Assembly: GCA_905221095.1 (NCBI GenBank)
Contig: CAJNBV010000001.1
Span: 248,001 to 312,000, forward strand
DNA length: 64,000 nucleotides
Origin: a bacterium
GTDB lineage: Bacteria; Bacillota; Bacilli; Lactobacillales; Streptococcaceae
Reading direction: 5' to 3'
Both the position numbers and the translations under genes were made by a program. The notes beneath the pieces were generated by a model, which saw only the letters and a list, made by a program, of their open reading frames with translations, was not told where the DNA came from and searched no databases. This document shows, in pieces, positions 33,069 through 43,565 of this stretch (position 1 is its first letter; each line of letters starts with the position of its first letter).

Positions 33069-33998
33069 CTAGAACAAGGCTGAGTTTGGATCAACTCGTC
33101 TTGCAAGTAAGTTTGATAGGATAACCAGAATCAAGCCGACAACTGATTGGTAGAGACCTGCCGCTGAAGCCATCCCGATATCCGCTGTCTGAGTCAAACC
33201 GTTATAAACATATACGTCCAAGACGTTGGTTACGTTATAAAGCTGACCAGCATTGTGGGGGATTTGGTAGAAGAGACCGAAGTCTGCACGGAAGATATTT
33301 CCGACTGCAAGGATGGTCAATACAGTTACCAATGGTGTCAACTGAGGAATGGTTACATTGCGAATGCGTTGCCATTTGCTAGCCCCGTCCACTGTTGCTG
33401 CTTCGTAGTAGGTTGGATCAATTCCCATGATTGTCGCATAGTACATGACACTGCTATATCCAAAGCCTTTCCATATACCTAGGAAAAGTAGGAGATATGG
33501 CCAGATACCCAAGTTAGCGTAGAAATTGACTTCTTTCATCCCAATAGATTCTAGGAAATGGTTGAAGACCCCTTTATCAATGTTTAGGAAGGCATCTGTA
33601 AAGAAACTGATGATAACCCAAGACAAGAAGTAAGGGAACAACATAGAAGTTTGGAAGATTTTAACCATTCTCTTAGAACGGAGTTCACTGAGGATGATGG
33701 CAATCCCTACAGATACAATCAGACCAATAAAGATAAAGCCTAAATTGTAGAGGACAGTATTTCGTGTGATGATAAAGGCGTCTCTTGAACTAAATAAGAA
33801 TCTGAAATTATCGAGTCCGACCCATTTACTATTCACGATACTATCTATAAATCCATTACTGGTCATGTGGTAGTCTTTAAAGGCAACCACGTTCCCAAAT
33901 ACTGGAATGTAGAAGAATAGAATCAACCAGAGTGCCCCTGGTAAAACCATCAAGAGAAAGATCCAGTTGTCTCTCAAGGTTTTTGAAAACTTATTCAT
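33069..33998 (-). CDS. ABC importer permease 1, CUT1/LplB type
   Basis: 309 aa with six membrane segments and the EAA loop EAATVDGASKWQRIRNVTIP (about residues 193-212). It is the first gene of the operon, with ribosome site AAGGGAGGAAA. Its upstream region holds a promoter with a cre site. It forms the channel with permease 2 for uptake of host-derived glycans. Confidence 0.93.
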   Translation of the reverse strand: MNKFSKTLRDNWIFLLMVLPGALWLILFFYIPVFGNVVAFKDYHMTSNGFIDSIVNSKWVGLDNFRFLFSSRDAFIITRNTVLYNLGFIFIGLIVSVGIAIILSELRSKRMVKIFQTSMLFPYFLSWVIISFFTDAFLNIDKGVFNHFLESIGMKEVNFYANLGIWPYLLLFLGIWKGFGYSSVMYYATIMGIDPTYYEAATVDGASKWQRIRNVTIPQLTPLVTVLTILAVGNIFRADFGLFYQIPHNAGQLYNVTNVLDVYVYNGLTQTADIGMASAAGLYQSVVGLILVILSNLLARRVDPNSALF

Positions 33999-34051
33999 AA
34001 TTTCCTCCCTTTTTTATTTTGATATCCATCTAAAAATTCCTTTTTAGACTT

Positions 34052-34100
34052 TTGATAACGATTACATTATTAGTATACTCCTATTTGCAGGTTAGGTTAA
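34052..34100 (-). promoter_or_regulatory. Promoter and cre site of the importer operon
   Basis: On the minus strand a TTAACC (34100-34095), 17 bp, TATACT (34077-34072), then ATGTAATCGTTATCAA (34067-34052), which fits the CcpA consensus apart from one purine position. Repression by CcpA through a block just after the -10 is expected. Confidence 0.75.
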
Positions 34101-34118
34101 ACTACTAATTATAGAAAA

Positions 34119-34151
34119 AACTCCACAAATTATTTTATGTGGAGTACTTTT
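34119..34151 (-). terminator. Terminator of the GH20 gene
   Basis: ACTCCACA (34120-34127) pairs with TGTGGAGT (34138-34145). T runs on both sides make it bidirectional; on the minus strand it closes the GH20-containing transcript. Confidence 0.85.
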
Positions 34152-34207
34152 TTAAGAAAGGGATGTTTCACGGGAAACACTCTGAACAAGGGACACTGTT
34201 CTTGTTT

Positions 34208-36088
34208 TTAAGTTGTATAAATGGTTGAAGCTGTCGCAATGGTATGCCACTGGTTAGCTGTTGTTGCTGCGAAGTCCTTATCTGCGTAGAAGTCAGTAAA
34301 TGGCAAGATGTCTACTTCTAGTTCTTCGATGCGGTCAATTTGACCAGCCAGATAAGCCTCGATGCGACTTTCTGCTCGCTTGATGCGTTGCAAGAGTCCG
34401 CCCATACGGATATCAACTGTATCCAAGCCAAAGACCTTGTTTTCCTTCAACCATTGGTGGCTAAAGAGGGCATGGAAGTCTTCAATCTCGCTTCTGAGTT
34501 CTGGTAATTCTTGTCTTGCGATTTCTTGCAGGCTTTCTTTATCACCCGCTTGGTAGGACTGACGGATGCGTCGTCCCACATCCACTTTACTACTTAAAAT
34601 CTGGTTCAACTGAGCCTGAGTTTCAAAGAGGTAAGCATACTTTCCTGCTTTTTCTTTAATCTCAGCAAGCGTCTCAGCTGCCTGAGCGAAGTGCGGTTTG
34701 TCCTGTTCAGGTGTCATGTGGCGGTCAAGTATTGGGCAGAGAACATCCTGGTAAAAGACATAGCGGTTGGGATTGATGCCACTGAGATTGCCTGGTAAAT
34801 CTGGTAAGAGGTTGGCTAGGTCAATCTGCATAAAATCCTCAACTGATAGGCCTGTATTGGTCTTGAAGCGAGCAGACAAACGGTCTAGGTTATTGCGGTA
34901 GCTGAGTTCTGCCCAGATTTGCAAGCTTGGTAGGATAGAAAACTGGGCAGTTTCCCCACCATTGTCTCCCCAACCCGTCACGATGACTTCTTTGATGTCA
35001 TTGGCACGGCAGGCTTTATTGGCTTCAAGAGCGATGAGACGACTGAAATGGTTGTTGGGTGTAAAACCAATCCACTTCCAAGCTCCACCTGCAAAGGCAA
35101 GGTCATGACTAATCTTGTGATGGTTGCGGAAATTGCGATTGTATTTTTCCTCGCTATCCTGATAATAGTCCCAGTAAACCAAGGTCACACGGTCTTTGAG
35201 GCGGTCTAGGTAGACACGCGTTTCCTCTGGAATTTCCACGTCACGGTCGTACTGACCATCCGCTGACATGAGTTTGAAGAACATATCGCTCCACATCTGG
35301 CAGTGGAAACCATACTTGTCAGCAATATCCAGCACGCGCTCCAAGTGTTGGCACATGAGAAGACTACGGTCTACAACGCCGTTCAAGATAAGGTAGCGTC
35401 CCAAACCAACCAAGTGGGCTTCGTCCATCCCGATATTGACCTTGCGAGTTTGCAGTTTAGATAGAGTCGCAAACATGCCATCAATCAGGTTATAAACCTT
35501 TTCTTCGCCAATGAGAAGAATATCCTCCACATCACGGAGCTCCTGCACTTCCTTGACACCCCATTTGACAAAGGCTGACAAATGGGCCAAGGTCTGGATG
35601 CAGGGCACAAAGGTCATGTCAAACTGCTGGGCATAGGATTCTATTTCCTGCAACTCCTCAGCCGAGTAGGCACCACGGAAGTAACCAAAGTAAGGTTGCC
35701 CCTCAATCTGGTAGGTGTCTTCCATGTAGAGCTCAAAGGTTGAGTAGCCCATGAGTACCAAGACCTCAATCATCTGCTTGGCAGAAGCCACATTCAAAAC
35801 TGCATTTCTGGAACAGTCTACCATGTAGGCTAAATCTTCATAAGCCGCCTGTTCTTCAATCGCTACTTTGTCACCTTCTGATAGAGCCGTTGCCAACAAA
35901 GACAAGGCACGATAAAGTTGGTGAGGTTTGCGGTAGGTTAGTTGATAGTGTCCACCCTCACCCTTGATAGAGATAGAGGCTTGGTCAGATTGGGCGACAG
36001 CTACCTCTACATCTGGTAGCGAAATGTGCTTTTTAAGCAACTCTACTGCTTGCTCTTGTTTGGGACTAAGTCCTGTAAATCTTACCAT
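34208..36088 (-). CDS. Exo-beta-N-acetylhexosaminidase, GH20 (cytoplasmic, GH20C-like)
   Basis: 626 aa with no signal peptide. The catalytic Asp-Glu pair is in [15 protein letters not shown] (about residues 218-232), and aromatic sugar-binding stretches follow ([28 protein letters not shown]). It removes terminal GlcNAc (or GalNAc) from imported glycans. The pneumococcal counterpart is SP_2141. The ATG overlaps the end of the ROK gene by 7 bp, so they are co-translated. Confidence 0.92.
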   Translation of the reverse strand: MVRFTGLSPKQEQAVELLKKHISLPDVEVAVAQSDQASISIKGEGGHYQLTYRKPHQLYRALSLLATALSEGDKVAIEEQAAYEDLAYMVDCSRNAVLNVASAKQMIEVLVLMGYSTFELYMEDTYQIEGQPYFGYFRGAYSAEELQEIESYAQQFDMTFVPCIQTLAHLSAFVKWGVKEVQELRDVEDILLIGEEKVYNLIDGMFATLSKLQTRKVNIGMDEAHLVGLGRYLILNGVVDRSLLMCQHLERVLDIADKYGFHCQMWSDMFFKLMSADGQYDRDVEIPEETRVYLDRLKDRVTLVYWDYYQDSEEKYNRNFRNHHKISHDLAFAGGAWKWIGFTPNNHFSRLIALEANKACRANDIKEVIVTGWGDNGGETAQFSILPSLQIWAELSYRNNLDRLSARFKTNTGLSVEDFMQIDLANLLPDLPGNLSGINPNRYVFYQDVLCPILDRHMTPEQDKPHFAQAAETLAEIKEKAGKYAYLFETQAQLNQILSSKVDVGRRIRQSYQAGDKESLQEIARQELPELRSEIEDFHALFSHQWLKENKVFGLDTVDIRMGGLLQRIKRAESRIEAYLAGQIDRIEELEVDILPFTDFYADKDFAATTANQWHTIATASTIYTT

Positions 36089-36951
36089 TGGTTTTCCTCC
36101 TGTAGCCAGTTGACAAGGGCACCGTAGAGATTGGCATCTGCATGATAAGTACAGGCTTGGATAACGGGTGCAACCGTGTATTCTTCGTAAGTTTCTACAA
36201 AATCATCGACAGCTTTTTTGACCCCTTGGATGAAGTCTGGATTTTGACTGATAGAACCGCCTAGGCTAATGATATCTGGATCGATGAGATACTGAATATT
36301 AAGCAAACCTTGAGCAAGATTGCGATTCATGCGCTCAATAGCTTCTTGGCAAAGGGTATTACCAGCTGCAGCCTCTTGGTAAATCTTGCGACCGTCCCAG
36401 TCAGTCTGACCAGACTTTTCAATCACGTATCGCACCATATTTCCAGTTGATGCTAGTTGCGACCAGTTGTTGAGCTTTTCAGCAGGGGCAAGGGTTGTCA
36501 TATAGCCAAATTCGCCACCCAAGCCGTGTCGGCCTCGGTGAAGTCTACCGTTGATAATCATGGCTCCGCCAATCCCTGTCCCAATCACGACACAGGCTGC
36601 ATTTTCAAGTTCTGGATGAGCCAGTAATTCACTGAGCCCAACGCAGTTGGCATCATTTTCCAGATGGACAGGAATCTGATAAGAGTTAAGCGCCTCATAC
36701 CAAGAAAAGCCGTGGATGTAGGGCACCGCACTGAAGCCATCAATCACACCTGTTTCTTGATTGACTGCTCCTGGAACACTCATAGCAATCCCGCTGTAAT
36801 CCTGTTCTGACAAGCGCTGGTCTAGCCAAGCTAGTAAATCCTCCAAGCTTTCTGGCGTTGGAATGCTTGCCTTATCCAATATTTTCCCATCAGGAGTCAG
36901 ACTAGCAAACTTAATCCCAGTCCCTCCGATATCAATCGTTGCAATGGTCAT
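36082..36951 (-). CDS. ROK-family sugar kinase
   Basis: 289 aa from the ATG at 36951, or 293 aa from 36963. N-terminal phosphate-binding loop [17 protein letters not shown] signature [20 protein letters not shown] (about residues 125-144) and the catalytic Asp in LENDANCVG. The zinc-binding CxCGxxGCxE motif of many ROK proteins is missing: the region reads GLGGEFGYM. No helix-turn-helix, so a kinase (for mannose, GlcNAc or a similar released sugar) and not a repressor. Neither start has a normal ribosome site; the bases just upstream form a stable hairpin (36968-37006). Pneumococcal counterpart SP_2142. Confidence 0.88.
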   Translation of the reverse strand: MTIATIDIGGTGIKFASLTPDGKILDKASIPTPESLEDLLAWLDQRLSEQDYSGIAMSVPGAVNQETGVIDGFSAVPYIHGFSWYEALNSYQIPVHLENDANCVGLSELLAHPELENAACVVIGTGIGGAMIINGRLHRGRHGLGGEFGYMTTLAPAEKLNNWSQLASTGNMVRYVIEKSGQTDWDGRKIYQEAAAGNTLCQEAIERMNRNLAQGLLNIQYLIDPDIISLGGSISQNPDFIQGVKKAVDDFVETYEEYTVAPVIQACTYHADANLYGALVNWLQEENQW

Positions 36952-36967
36952 TATTTTTACCATAAAA

Positions 36968-37006
36968 AGGGGCGAATCAGCAGTTAGTCCTTACTTTTTC
37001 GCCCCT
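36968..37006 (-). promoter_or_regulatory. Hairpin directly before the ROK start codon
   Basis: AGGGGCGAA (36968-36976) pairs with TTCGCCCCT (36998-37006). On the minus strand the stem is followed by TTTTT and then the ATG at 36963. It looks like an intrinsic terminator, yet it sits between GH38 and ROK in one gene row. The only purine-rich AAGGAGGGG is within the 5' arm. Confidence 0.7.
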
Positions 37007-37048
37007 CCTTTCTATCTCTTATTATTAGTTATCAAGCACGTTCAAATC

Positions 37049-39694
37049 TTAGATTTCTTCTTTTTTGATCAATTCTGTACGAATCTCTTGCGGTGCAATT
37101 AAGCCTCTATGAACTGGGTATGGTCGTTCAAGTAGGTCAAGGAAGAGATGTTGACTTTCCGGTACACGTACATTTTCATTACACATATTGTAGTAACGAA
37201 GAACATAGCCTTCTTCATTTTCAGCTACCTTAAAGGCTGTTGGACAGATTTGCGGTATGCTGAGAACAGAATGGCTCAAGAGGCTACCAGTCGCAGCCAC
37301 GCTTCCTTCTTGTCTAGCAATCTGAAGGCTGGTAAATGGTGTCTGCAAGGCTTTAGCCCGACGATAGGCTGAAAAGCGTTCTTGGGCTTGGTGGCATTCA
37401 ATCGCAAATTCGACTTCAAACTCACGCAAGCATTGTGCTTCTGGTGTTGGGAAGTAGCCCCAGTCACCCAACTCACCTGATGCACGCAAAATAGTCACGG
37501 CAATGGTGTCGTCTCCAAGGATTTCGTATTCATTCAATCCCTTGTTAGATACAGTCACACCTTTTTCATCATCATACAGACTGACAAAGGCTTGTTGGTG
37601 TTGAGGATTTTCAGGATTTTCCCATGAAGCTGCTGGTTTGTTTGGTCGTGTTACCACTTCATAGATGCTTTCAGAATCATTGCTTGGACGCGTGTTATGA
37701 GTCTTGACCAAGAGACGGATACGGTGGTCCTTAGCAGTGTTAGTAAAGCGAGTCTTAAAGCGGATTTGTGGATTGTCAACAAAGACAGTCAACTCAGTTT
37801 CAAGAGGAATGTTTGTCAATTCTTCTGACCGTCCAGCTTCACGCTTCATAAACTCGATGATGCCTTTTTGCTCTTCTTCTAGCTTTTCATCTGCACTGAC
37901 AGGCACGGTCAATTCATGTTTGAGCAAAATCTTAGCGTAGCGAGCTGTGTTTTCCAAGACCTCGTAGCCCTTAAGCTCTGCATAGATTGGCTCTGTTCCT
38001 TTTGGTTGGAAATAGATATACTCGTTTCCGATGTCCCCACGGTCTTCAAAGCGGATAAAATCTTCATAGGCTTCGTGAGTTGTCTTATCATAGACTGTAA
38101 TGTTGTCATCCACACTCACCGTTACAAATGGCGTATCAATGACTCCGTTTTGGTAGATGCCATCACGGTGTTCTTGTTCTCCTTCCAGCAATTGGAAGGT
38201 TGTCCAAGAAAGTGGCGCTAGGTGAACTGGAATTGTCACGCGCACTTGACGAGCAATACGAGCTTGGCGGAACTTGTCCTTTGGTAAATCGTACTCAAAA
38301 TTAGCCCCAAGGTCTTCTATTTTAGCCTCTACAGGACGACCATCCAAGTCCTCCACACGGTAGCTTGGCAAGGTCAAGGCAGCCATCTTCTTATAGCCTT
38401 CTGTTGGATGTAATTCCTTGAAATCACAAGTCGCCACATCAATCACTGTGCTGACAGTATCGACCTTATCATGCAAGCCTGTGTTAATAACCGTAAAGAG
38501 ATAGTCACTTTGAGCCTTAGCTGTAGCGATTTTACCCTTCCACTCATTGAGCAAGTTGCTCTTAACAAAGTTTCCTACTTGGTTGACCTTGGCAAAACGA
38601 GTTTCCATCTCACGGTGAACTTCGTCCACACTACAGCCACAGATACTATCATGCGGCGCATTCTGCAAAAGAGTTTTCCAAGCATAGGTCAACTGATCCT
38701 TGTGGTTGTGGCCCCCAGTGATAATAGTCAAGGGTTCTACAACTTGCTCTAGGAGGTTGCTATTTTCTTGGAAGGCTTGTTTGAGATAAATACGAGATGA
38801 AGAAGTGTTGGCAAGTGTGTACCAGCCGTCTGTTTCCTGACTGGTCAACTCACCTGTAACCGTTGATAACTGCTCTGGTAGGGCACTTTCCACGGCTTGA
38901 ACATATTCATCAAAGGAACTATGAACAAAGGTTACATCTGGGAAGAGTTCATTTGCCACACGAATGGCTTCGCTCAGATTTTTCTGTACAGGCTGGTGGT
39001 CACATCCGTTCATCATCAACCATTGGTTTGTCGAAGCGTAGTCACGCACATCTGACAATTTTTGTTTCCAGAAGGTCAAGGCCTCGTCCTTATCAACTGG
39101 AATTTCATTCCCGTTACTGTACCAGTTGGCAAAGAGAATCCCGAGGACACGACTACCATCCGCACCCTGCCAGTACATTTCTGAAAACTGGGAAGTAAAC
39201 TGCTCATCTTCGAGAACTTGGTTGTCAAATCCAATCGGTTTCACACCACGACCAAAGGCTGCCACGTGAATGCCTGATTTTTGAAGGATTTGAGGAGCTT
39301 GTCCCATATTTCCAAAGGTATCTGGGAAGTAACCAATCTGGGTTGATTTGCCCCATTTTGCAGCCTCCTGCTGACCAATAAGAGTATTGCGGACATTTGC
39401 TTCACTTGAAATTAAGTAGTCATCCTGCAAGATATAAAAGGGACCAATTTTAAGTTTGCCCTCGTCAATGTAGCGTTGGACTTTGTCACGATTTTCAGGG
39501 CGAATTTGCAAGTAGTCATCAAGGACAATGGTTTGTCCATCTAAATGGAAACTCTTGAACTCAGGGTCATTTTCAAAGAGATCAAAGAGATTGTCAAATA
39601 ATTCCACCAACTGCATACGGTGGCTTTCAAAAGGCAAGTACCACTCACGGTCCCAGTGACTATGTGAGATAATATGTACAACAACATTTTCCAT
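37049..39694 (-). CDS. Alpha-mannosidase, GH38
   Basis: 881 aa from the ATG at 39694 (GAGG 10 bases upstream; an ATG at 39709 has none). N-terminal zinc-binding HISHSHWDREWYLPFE, catalytic nucleophile region YFPDTFGNMGQAPQ (about residues 110-124), and zinc ligand histidine in APHDSICGCS. C-terminal beta-sandwich domains are typical of the family. It has no signal peptide and acts in the cytoplasm on alpha-mannosides from N-glycans. Pneumococcal counterpart SP_2143. Confidence 0.95.
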   Translation of the reverse strand: MENVVVHIISHSHWDREWYLPFESHRMQLVELFDNLFDLFENDPEFKSFHLDGQTIVLDDYLQIRPENRDKVQRYIDEGKLKIGPFYILQDDYLISSEANVRNTLIGQQEAAKWGKSTQIGYFPDTFGNMGQAPQILQKSGIHVAAFGRGVKPIGFDNQVLEDEQFTSQFSEMYWQGADGSRVLGILFANWYSNGNEIPVDKDEALTFWKQKLSDVRDYASTNQWLMMNGCDHQPVQKNLSEAIRVANELFPDVTFVHSSFDEYVQAVESALPEQLSTVTGELTSQETDGWYTLANTSSSRIYLKQAFQENSNLLEQVVEPLTIITGGHNHKDQLTYAWKTLLQNAPHDSICGCSVDEVHREMETRFAKVNQVGNFVKSNLLNEWKGKIATAKAQSDYLFTVINTGLHDKVDTVSTVIDVATCDFKELHPTEGYKKMAALTLPSYRVEDLDGRPVEAKIEDLGANFEYDLPKDKFRQARIARQVRVTIPVHLAPLSWTTFQLLEGEQEHRDGIYQNGVIDTPFVTVSVDDNITVYDKTTHEAYEDFIRFEDRGDIGNEYIYFQPKGTEPIYAELKGYEVLENTARYAKILLKHELTVPVSADEKLEEEQKGIIEFMKREAGRSEELTNIPLETELTVFVDNPQIRFKTRFTNTAKDHRIRLLVKTHNTRPSNDSESIYEVVTRPNKPAASWENPENPQHQQAFVSLYDDEKGVTVSNKGLNEYEILGDDTIAVTILRASGELGDWGYFPTPEAQCLREFEVEFAIECHQAQERFSAYRRAKALQTPFTSLQIARQEGSVAATGSLLSHSVLSIPQICPTAFKVAENEEGYVLRYYNMCNENVRVPESQHLFLDLLERPYPVHRGLIAPQEIRTELIKKEEI

Positions 39695-39904
39695 GAAGTA
39701 AAACCTCATTCTAAATTTAAATTTTTATTGTTAACATTTTTGGATGTAAGATTTGCTCAATCAAATTCAACAAATCACCAACAGTTTAACTCTAAATATT
39801 TTATTTATCAAGAATTTAACTACGATTTGAGGTGAAATTTGAAAGAAGTAAATATTCAGTTACTTTGTCTTAGTAAACTGACTAAAAACAAGTAAAATCC
39901 TAGA

Positions 39905-41185
39905 TTAACGAATATCCAGGTAATCCAAGACTAATTCGCAGAACATCATGTTGGCCCAAGAGAACCATTCACGAGAGTAAAGCGTTGGGTCGTCCACGTG
40001 GAAGCTTTCATGCATGACACCTGTGCCCCCATCGCAAGCAACCAGCTGATCCAGCAAGAATTTCTTCTCTGCCTTATCTCTTGTTGTCAAGCCTTGGATA
40101 GAAAGGGCAATGGGCCAGATATAGCGATAGAAGGTATGAGAACTTCCGAGACCACTAGCATATTCTCCTTGGTAGAAATATGGATTTTCAGGGCTAAGAA
40201 TGGTACGGCGAGTGGCTTGATACACTTCGTCGTCAATGTCGCAGTAGCCTAGATAAGGTGCAGCCAACAAACTTGGTACGTTTGGATCATCCATGATGCT
40301 GGCATTTCCTAGGCCATCCACTTCAAAGGCATAAATCTTTTCGCCCTTGCTGTTGGTGGTGTAGGCGTAGTTTTCGATTCCTTCTTGGATTTCAGACTGG
40401 AGACGCTTAGCATCAGCAATAATACTCTCGCTATCAGCTAGGTCTAGTTCTGCAAAGATTTCTTGCACGTAACCCAAGACTACTACAGCAAACATATTTG
40501 ACGGAATCAAGTAACTATACTGACAGCAGTCATCACTCGGACGAAAAGCTGACCAAGTCATACCTGTCACTGCAAAATCAGGTCCAAAGCCATCATTTAC
40601 CAAGGTATCTTCCTTACGGTCCGTATCACGGACAAAACGATAAGGAGAGTTCTTATGGTCTTGTTCTACCGTCCACAGATGAAGAATTTCCTTGGTCGCT
40701 GTGATAAAAGTCTCATCAAACTGACTAGTCTCGCCAGTCTCTTTCCAGAGGAGATAAGCCAACTGCAAAGGATAGCAAAGCGAATCCACCTCATACTTGC
40801 GTTCCCAAATCCAACCATTCAGGTCTGTGTGATCGGTCTCGTGGTGCCCCTTCCAGTTTTCCTCAATGTTAAATGAGTTGGCATAAGGATCCTTGAGAAT
40901 CAAGGTCATCTGACGTTTGACTAAACCTGCAATGGTCTGACGCAGGAGGGCATCTCTTTTAGCCACATGCAGGTAGGGTCTGAGTTGGGCTGTCGAATCC
41001 CGAAGCCACATAGCAGGAATATCTCCTGTGAGCACAAAGATTGAACCATCTTCTAGGATTTCAACCGTATTGTCCAAGGTGTCTGTATAGCAACGCTCGA
41101 AGACATCCACCCACTCCGGATGGTCCTTAGCCCGCTCTGCTACTTCGTCTAGCCATTCTCTAACAATTTCTTTCGAATAAATCAT
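39905..41185 (-). CDS. Exo-alpha-1,6-mannosidase, GH125
   Basis: 426 aa from the ATG at 41185 with GAGGAAA. GH125 motifs: GDIPAMWLRDSTAQLRPY (about residues 46-63), FGPDFAVTGMTWSAFRPSDD (about 197-216) and SGLGSSHTFYRYIWPIAL (about 343-360). It trims alpha-1,6-linked mannose from the N-glycan core. No signal peptide. Lies 210 bp upstream of the GH38 gene on the same strand, divergent from GH92. Pneumococcal counterpart SP_2144. Confidence 0.96.
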   Translation of the reverse strand: MIYSKEIVREWLDEVAERAKDHPEWVDVFERCYTDTLDNTVEILEDGSIFVLTGDIPAMWLRDSTAQLRPYLHVAKRDALLRQTIAGLVKRQMTLILKDPYANSFNIEENWKGHHETDHTDLNGWIWERKYEVDSLCYPLQLAYLLWKETGETSQFDETFITATKEILHLWTVEQDHKNSPYRFVRDTDRKEDTLVNDGFGPDFAVTGMTWSAFRPSDDCCQYSYLIPSNMFAVVVLGYVQEIFAELDLADSESIIADAKRLQSEIQEGIENYAYTTNSKGEKIYAFEVDGLGNASIMDDPNVPSLLAAPYLGYCDIDDEVYQATRRTILSPENPYFYQGEYASGLGSSHTFYRYIWPIALSIQGLTTRDKAEKKFLLDQLVACDGGTGVMHESFHVDDPTLYSREWFSWANMMFCELVLDYLDIR

Positions 41186-41323
41186 CGTGCAATTTCCTCT
41201 TTCAAACAAGTTTCATTTTCAGTATATAGCTTTTGAGACAGAAAATACATACACAAATGATAGTCATTTTTCTACAAAATAGTTATCTTCGAAACTCCTT
41301 TTCTAAAGGCTCTCTTTTTCTGA

Positions 41324-41329
41324 TATAAT
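41324..41329 (+). promoter_or_regulatory. Extended -10 of the GH92 gene
   Basis: TGATATAATG (41321-41330) with an extended -10 and no clear -35; the start codon is 26 bp downstream with AAAGGAAAG as ribosome site. Confidence 0.65.
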
Positions 41330-41355
41330 GTAGAAAAACAGCTAAAGGAAAGACT

Positions 41356-43452
41356 ATGAAACCACTACTTGAAACCATCGATACCCGCTTTGGAACTGCC
41401 AGTAAGCATGCCTTTTCTCGTGGAAATACCCTGCCTTACACAGGCCTTCCTTTTGGGATGAATTACTTTGTGCCCCAGACCAGTGATCAGGAAGGAGCTT
41501 GGTTTTTCGATCCGCATTTGCCCATCTTTCAGGGGATTCGATTAACCCACCAACCCAGTCCTTGGATTGGGGACTACTCTTGGCTCCTTCTGACACCTGT
41601 CACAGGCCAACTAGGTGGAGACAGCCTCTTCCACCGCCAATCTTCCTATGATATGGATAAATCCTCCTTTCAGCCTCATTATCTGAAAATTTTCTCCCTT
41701 CGTTATCAGATTGAAAGCCAGCTCACACCGACTTGCTACGGTGCTTCTATTCGTTTGGAGCAAAAGCAAGGCAAAGCCCTCTCCCTCTATCTTCACGCAG
41801 CAGATAAACTGACCGTAGAGCAAGTAGATAAGCGAACGCTTGTCCTAAGACAAGAAGGAAAAACTGAGACCAACAAAAATCCGCTAATAATGTTCACTGC
41901 CCTGCAAATGAATACGAATATTCTTGCTGTCAGCCAAGAAGGTGAAGATTGGCGAATTGACTTGGAAGATAGCCATGCTGAGATTCAACTAGGGGCTTCT
42001 TTCATCTCTCCTTCTCAAGCTTTAACCAATCTACCTCAAGAAGATTTTGATAGCTGTAAAGCAAGTGCCCAAGCGAACTGGGAAAATCTCCTCCATCGTT
42101 TTGACGTTATCGAGACAGGAGAGGCTGACCGAACCTTCTTTGACCACTGCCTTTACAGACTATTCCTATTTCCTCAAACTTTTTATGAGGTTAATGAATC
42201 AAGGCAAGCCATCCACATGGATCTGGCTACTGGTACTGTCAAGCCCGGTGTCCTCTTTAGCAACAATGGTTTCTGGGATACCTTCCGCACCACCTTCCCC
42301 CTCTTTGCCCTTATCATACCAGAGCATTATCGTCGCTTTTTAGAGGGATTTCTCAATAGCTACCGCGATACTGGTTTCCTTCCAAAATGGCTAGCTCCAG
42401 ATGAACGTGGCATGATGCCGGGTACTCTTTTAGATGGTATTATCGCAGATAGCGCCTGCAAGGACATGGCTCCCGACTTGGAAGAAGAACTCCTTCAAGC
42501 CATGCTTGAAACAGCCACCAAGTCCGACCCTCTCGGCATCAATGGTCGTCACGGACTAGCCCAATACCAAGAGCTTGGCTACCTCTCTACCGACCACCAC
42601 GAAAGCGTCAGTCATACCCTAGACTATGCCTATAGCGACTTTTGTATCGCCAGCTGTGCCAAAAAACTTGGTCAGGATAACATCGCAGAAACTTATAAAA
42701 CCGATTCACAAAATTACCGCCATCTATTTGATACTGAAACAGGCTATATGCGTGCGCGTGATAACCAAGGAAACTTCCGTCCTAACTTCTCTCCTTATAG
42801 TTGGGGACGCGACTATGCCGAATGCTCTGCCATCCAAGCAACTTTAGGTGTATTACATGACATCCCAGGTTTGCGTCAACTCATGGGCGGAAAAGAAGCC
42901 TTTAGTCACTATCTATTGAAAACCTGCCAAGATGCTCCCCTCTTTGAGACAACTGGATATGGTTACGAGATTCATGAGATGAGCGAAATGGCTACCGCTC
43001 CTTTTGGACAAGTCGCTATTTCCAACCAACCGAGCTTCCACATTCCTTATCTCTTCCGCTACAGCAACTACCCTGACTACACTGCCCTTCTCATCAAGAC
43101 CTTGCGTCAGAAAGCCTTTCACCCAAGCTGGCAAGCCTATCCTGGCGATGAAGACAATGGTAGTCTCTCGGCCTGGTACATCTGGTCGGCTCTCGGATTC
43201 TATCCGACCTGTCCAGGAAAACCCAGCTATGACCTCGGAATCCCTCTCTTTGACCACCTCCGTATCTACCTAGCTAAAGAAAATAAATGGCTAGATATTC
43301 ATACTGAGCAAAACCACAGCCACTTCAACTTTGTCAAAGAATGCCAACTGGACAAGACCTCAGTATCTATCATTCAACACCAAGACCTCTTAAAAGCTGA
43401 GCAATTGATCTTCACCCTTAGCTGGTTGCCAAGTCAGCCGTCCACTTCCTGA
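41356..43452 (+). CDS. Alpha-mannosidase, GH92 (alpha-1,2 type)
   Basis: 698 aa, no signal peptide. Family patterns: N-terminal beta domain (DTRFGTASKHAFSRGNTLPY), the FSNNGFWDTFRTTFPL stretch (about residues 300-315), HHESVSHTLDYAYSDF (about 415-430), and the highly conserved YPGDEDNGSLSAWYIWSALG (about 595-614) with acidic residues for catalysis and calcium. It removes alpha-mannose residues, alpha-1,2 in the pneumococcal orthologue SP_2145. The only plus-strand gene in this block, divergent from GH125. Confidence 0.95.
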   Translation: MKPLLETIDTRFGTASKHAFSRGNTLPYTGLPFGMNYFVPQTSDQEGAWFFDPHLPIFQGIRLTHQPSPWIGDYSWLLLTPVTGQLGGDSLFHRQSSYDMDKSSFQPHYLKIFSLRYQIESQLTPTCYGASIRLEQKQGKALSLYLHAADKLTVEQVDKRTLVLRQEGKTETNKNPLIMFTALQMNTNILAVSQEGEDWRIDLEDSHAEIQLGASFISPSQALTNLPQEDFDSCKASAQANWENLLHRFDVIETGEADRTFFDHCLYRLFLFPQTFYEVNESRQAIHMDLATGTVKPGVLFSNNGFWDTFRTTFPLFALIIPEHYRRFLEGFLNSYRDTGFLPKWLAPDERGMMPGTLLDGIIADSACKDMAPDLEEELLQAMLETATKSDPLGINGRHGLAQYQELGYLSTDHHESVSHTLDYAYSDFCIASCAKKLGQDNIAETYKTDSQNYRHLFDTETGYMRARDNQGNFRPNFSPYSWGRDYAECSAIQATLGVLHDIPGLRQLMGGKEAFSHYLLKTCQDAPLFETTGYGYEIHEMSEMATAPFGQVAISNQPSFHIPYLFRYSNYPDYTALLIKTLRQKAFHPSWQAYPGDEDNGSLSAWYIWSALGFYPTCPGKPSYDLGIPLFDHLRIYLAKENKWLDIHTEQNHSHFNFVKECQLDKTSVSIIQHQDLLKAEQLIFTLSWLPSQPSTS

Positions 43453-43458
43453 AATGCA

Positions 43459-43497
43459 AAAATCTCCTAGCAGGCTTTCCTGCTAGGAGATTTTCTT
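43459..43497. terminator. Strong bidirectional terminator between GH92 and the giant surface protein gene
   Basis: AAAATCTCCTAGCAGG (43459-43474) pairs perfectly with CCTGCTAGGAGATTTT (43479-43494), a 16-bp stem with T runs outward for both strands. Confidence 0.92.
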
Positions 43498-43565
43498 ATG
43501 AGAGGTACTTGCTTAAGCTTTGAAAATCGGATTTATCATCTGATATTTATCAAACAATCTACCAA

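Noticed and set aside
36082-36951. ROK protein as a transcriptional repressor
   Set aside because: It lacks an N-terminal helix-turn-helix; the first residues are already the kinase phosphate loop.
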